A DNA stretch of 5,290 nucleotides from Candidatus Gottesmanbacteria bacterium RIFCSPHIGHO2_01_FULL_46_14 (GTDB lineage Bacteria > Patescibacteriota > Microgenomatia > UBA10105 > UBA927): assembly GCA_001780895.1 (NCBI GenBank), contig MFJJ01000050.1:1-5290 (forward strand). The letters run 5' to 3'. The notes beneath the pieces were generated by a model. That model saw only the letters and a program-made list of their open reading frames with translations, was not told the origin of the DNA and searched no databases. Shown here piece by piece: positions 5,271-5,290 of this stretch; position 1 is the stretch's first letter; every line of letters begins with the position of its first letter. The position numbers and the translations under genes are program-made.

Positions 5271-5290
5271 CTTCTTTGTTTTTTTGCCGT

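Noticed and set aside
1..5290. CRISPR array, tRNA, rRNA or riboswitch
   Set aside because: No regularly spaced repeats, cloverleaf or known aptamer-like conserved region was found by reading both strands.

Overview
The window looks like a piece of a Candidate Phyla Radiation (Patescibacteria, probably parcubacterial) chromosome. The grounds are the compact one-strand layout, 4-bp ATGA overlaps, few Shine-Dalgarno sites, a stand-alone polA-type 5'-3' exonuclease beside ftsH, and a glycosyltransferase beginning MKIALVHDYLREYGGAERV. This is inference from gene style; no marker gene fixes the taxon. TGA acts as a normal stop (ftsH ends in TGA overlapping the next ATG), so the TGA=Gly code of Gracilibacteria/SR1 does not apply.

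Every supported gene lies on the minus strand, so transcription runs from the right edge to the left. In that order: ftsH (5270-3429), a complete membrane AAA+ zinc protease; a 305-residue 5'-3' exonuclease (3432-2515) overlapping it by 4 bp; a small unrecognised Cys/His-containing ORF (2512-2312) whose frame stays open past its TGA to 2210; a short intergenic patch with a 14-codon glycosyltransferase remnant (2171-2131); a hicB-hicA toxin-antitoxin pair (2073-1574); a GT4 glycosyltransferase (1557-439); and the N-terminal 140 residues of an ABC transporter ATPase (422-1), which runs off the left edge.

Three groups are visible. The ftsH-exonuclease pair is housekeeping (membrane protein quality control; RNA primer/flap removal in replication and repair). 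The glycosyltransferase-ABC ATPase pair, 16 nt apart, could serve making and exporting a cell-surface glycan, although the ABC substrate cannot be read from the sequence. Between them is an accessory patch of about 0.95 kb (2512-1558) with a possibly broken small gene, a gene fragment and the HicBA module.

The most notable structure is that hicBA lies exactly between two copies of the glycosyltransferase 5' end (2131-2171 and 1517-1557). The copies encode the same 14 residues, and all seven codon differences are synonymous. The toxin-antitoxin cassette either entered the start of this gene and supplied a substitute 5' end, or replaced most of a paralogous neighbour. A second notable structure is a GC-rich cluster of palindromes at 922-990 inside the glycosyltransferase, able to form alternative hairpins, one ending in a U-tract.
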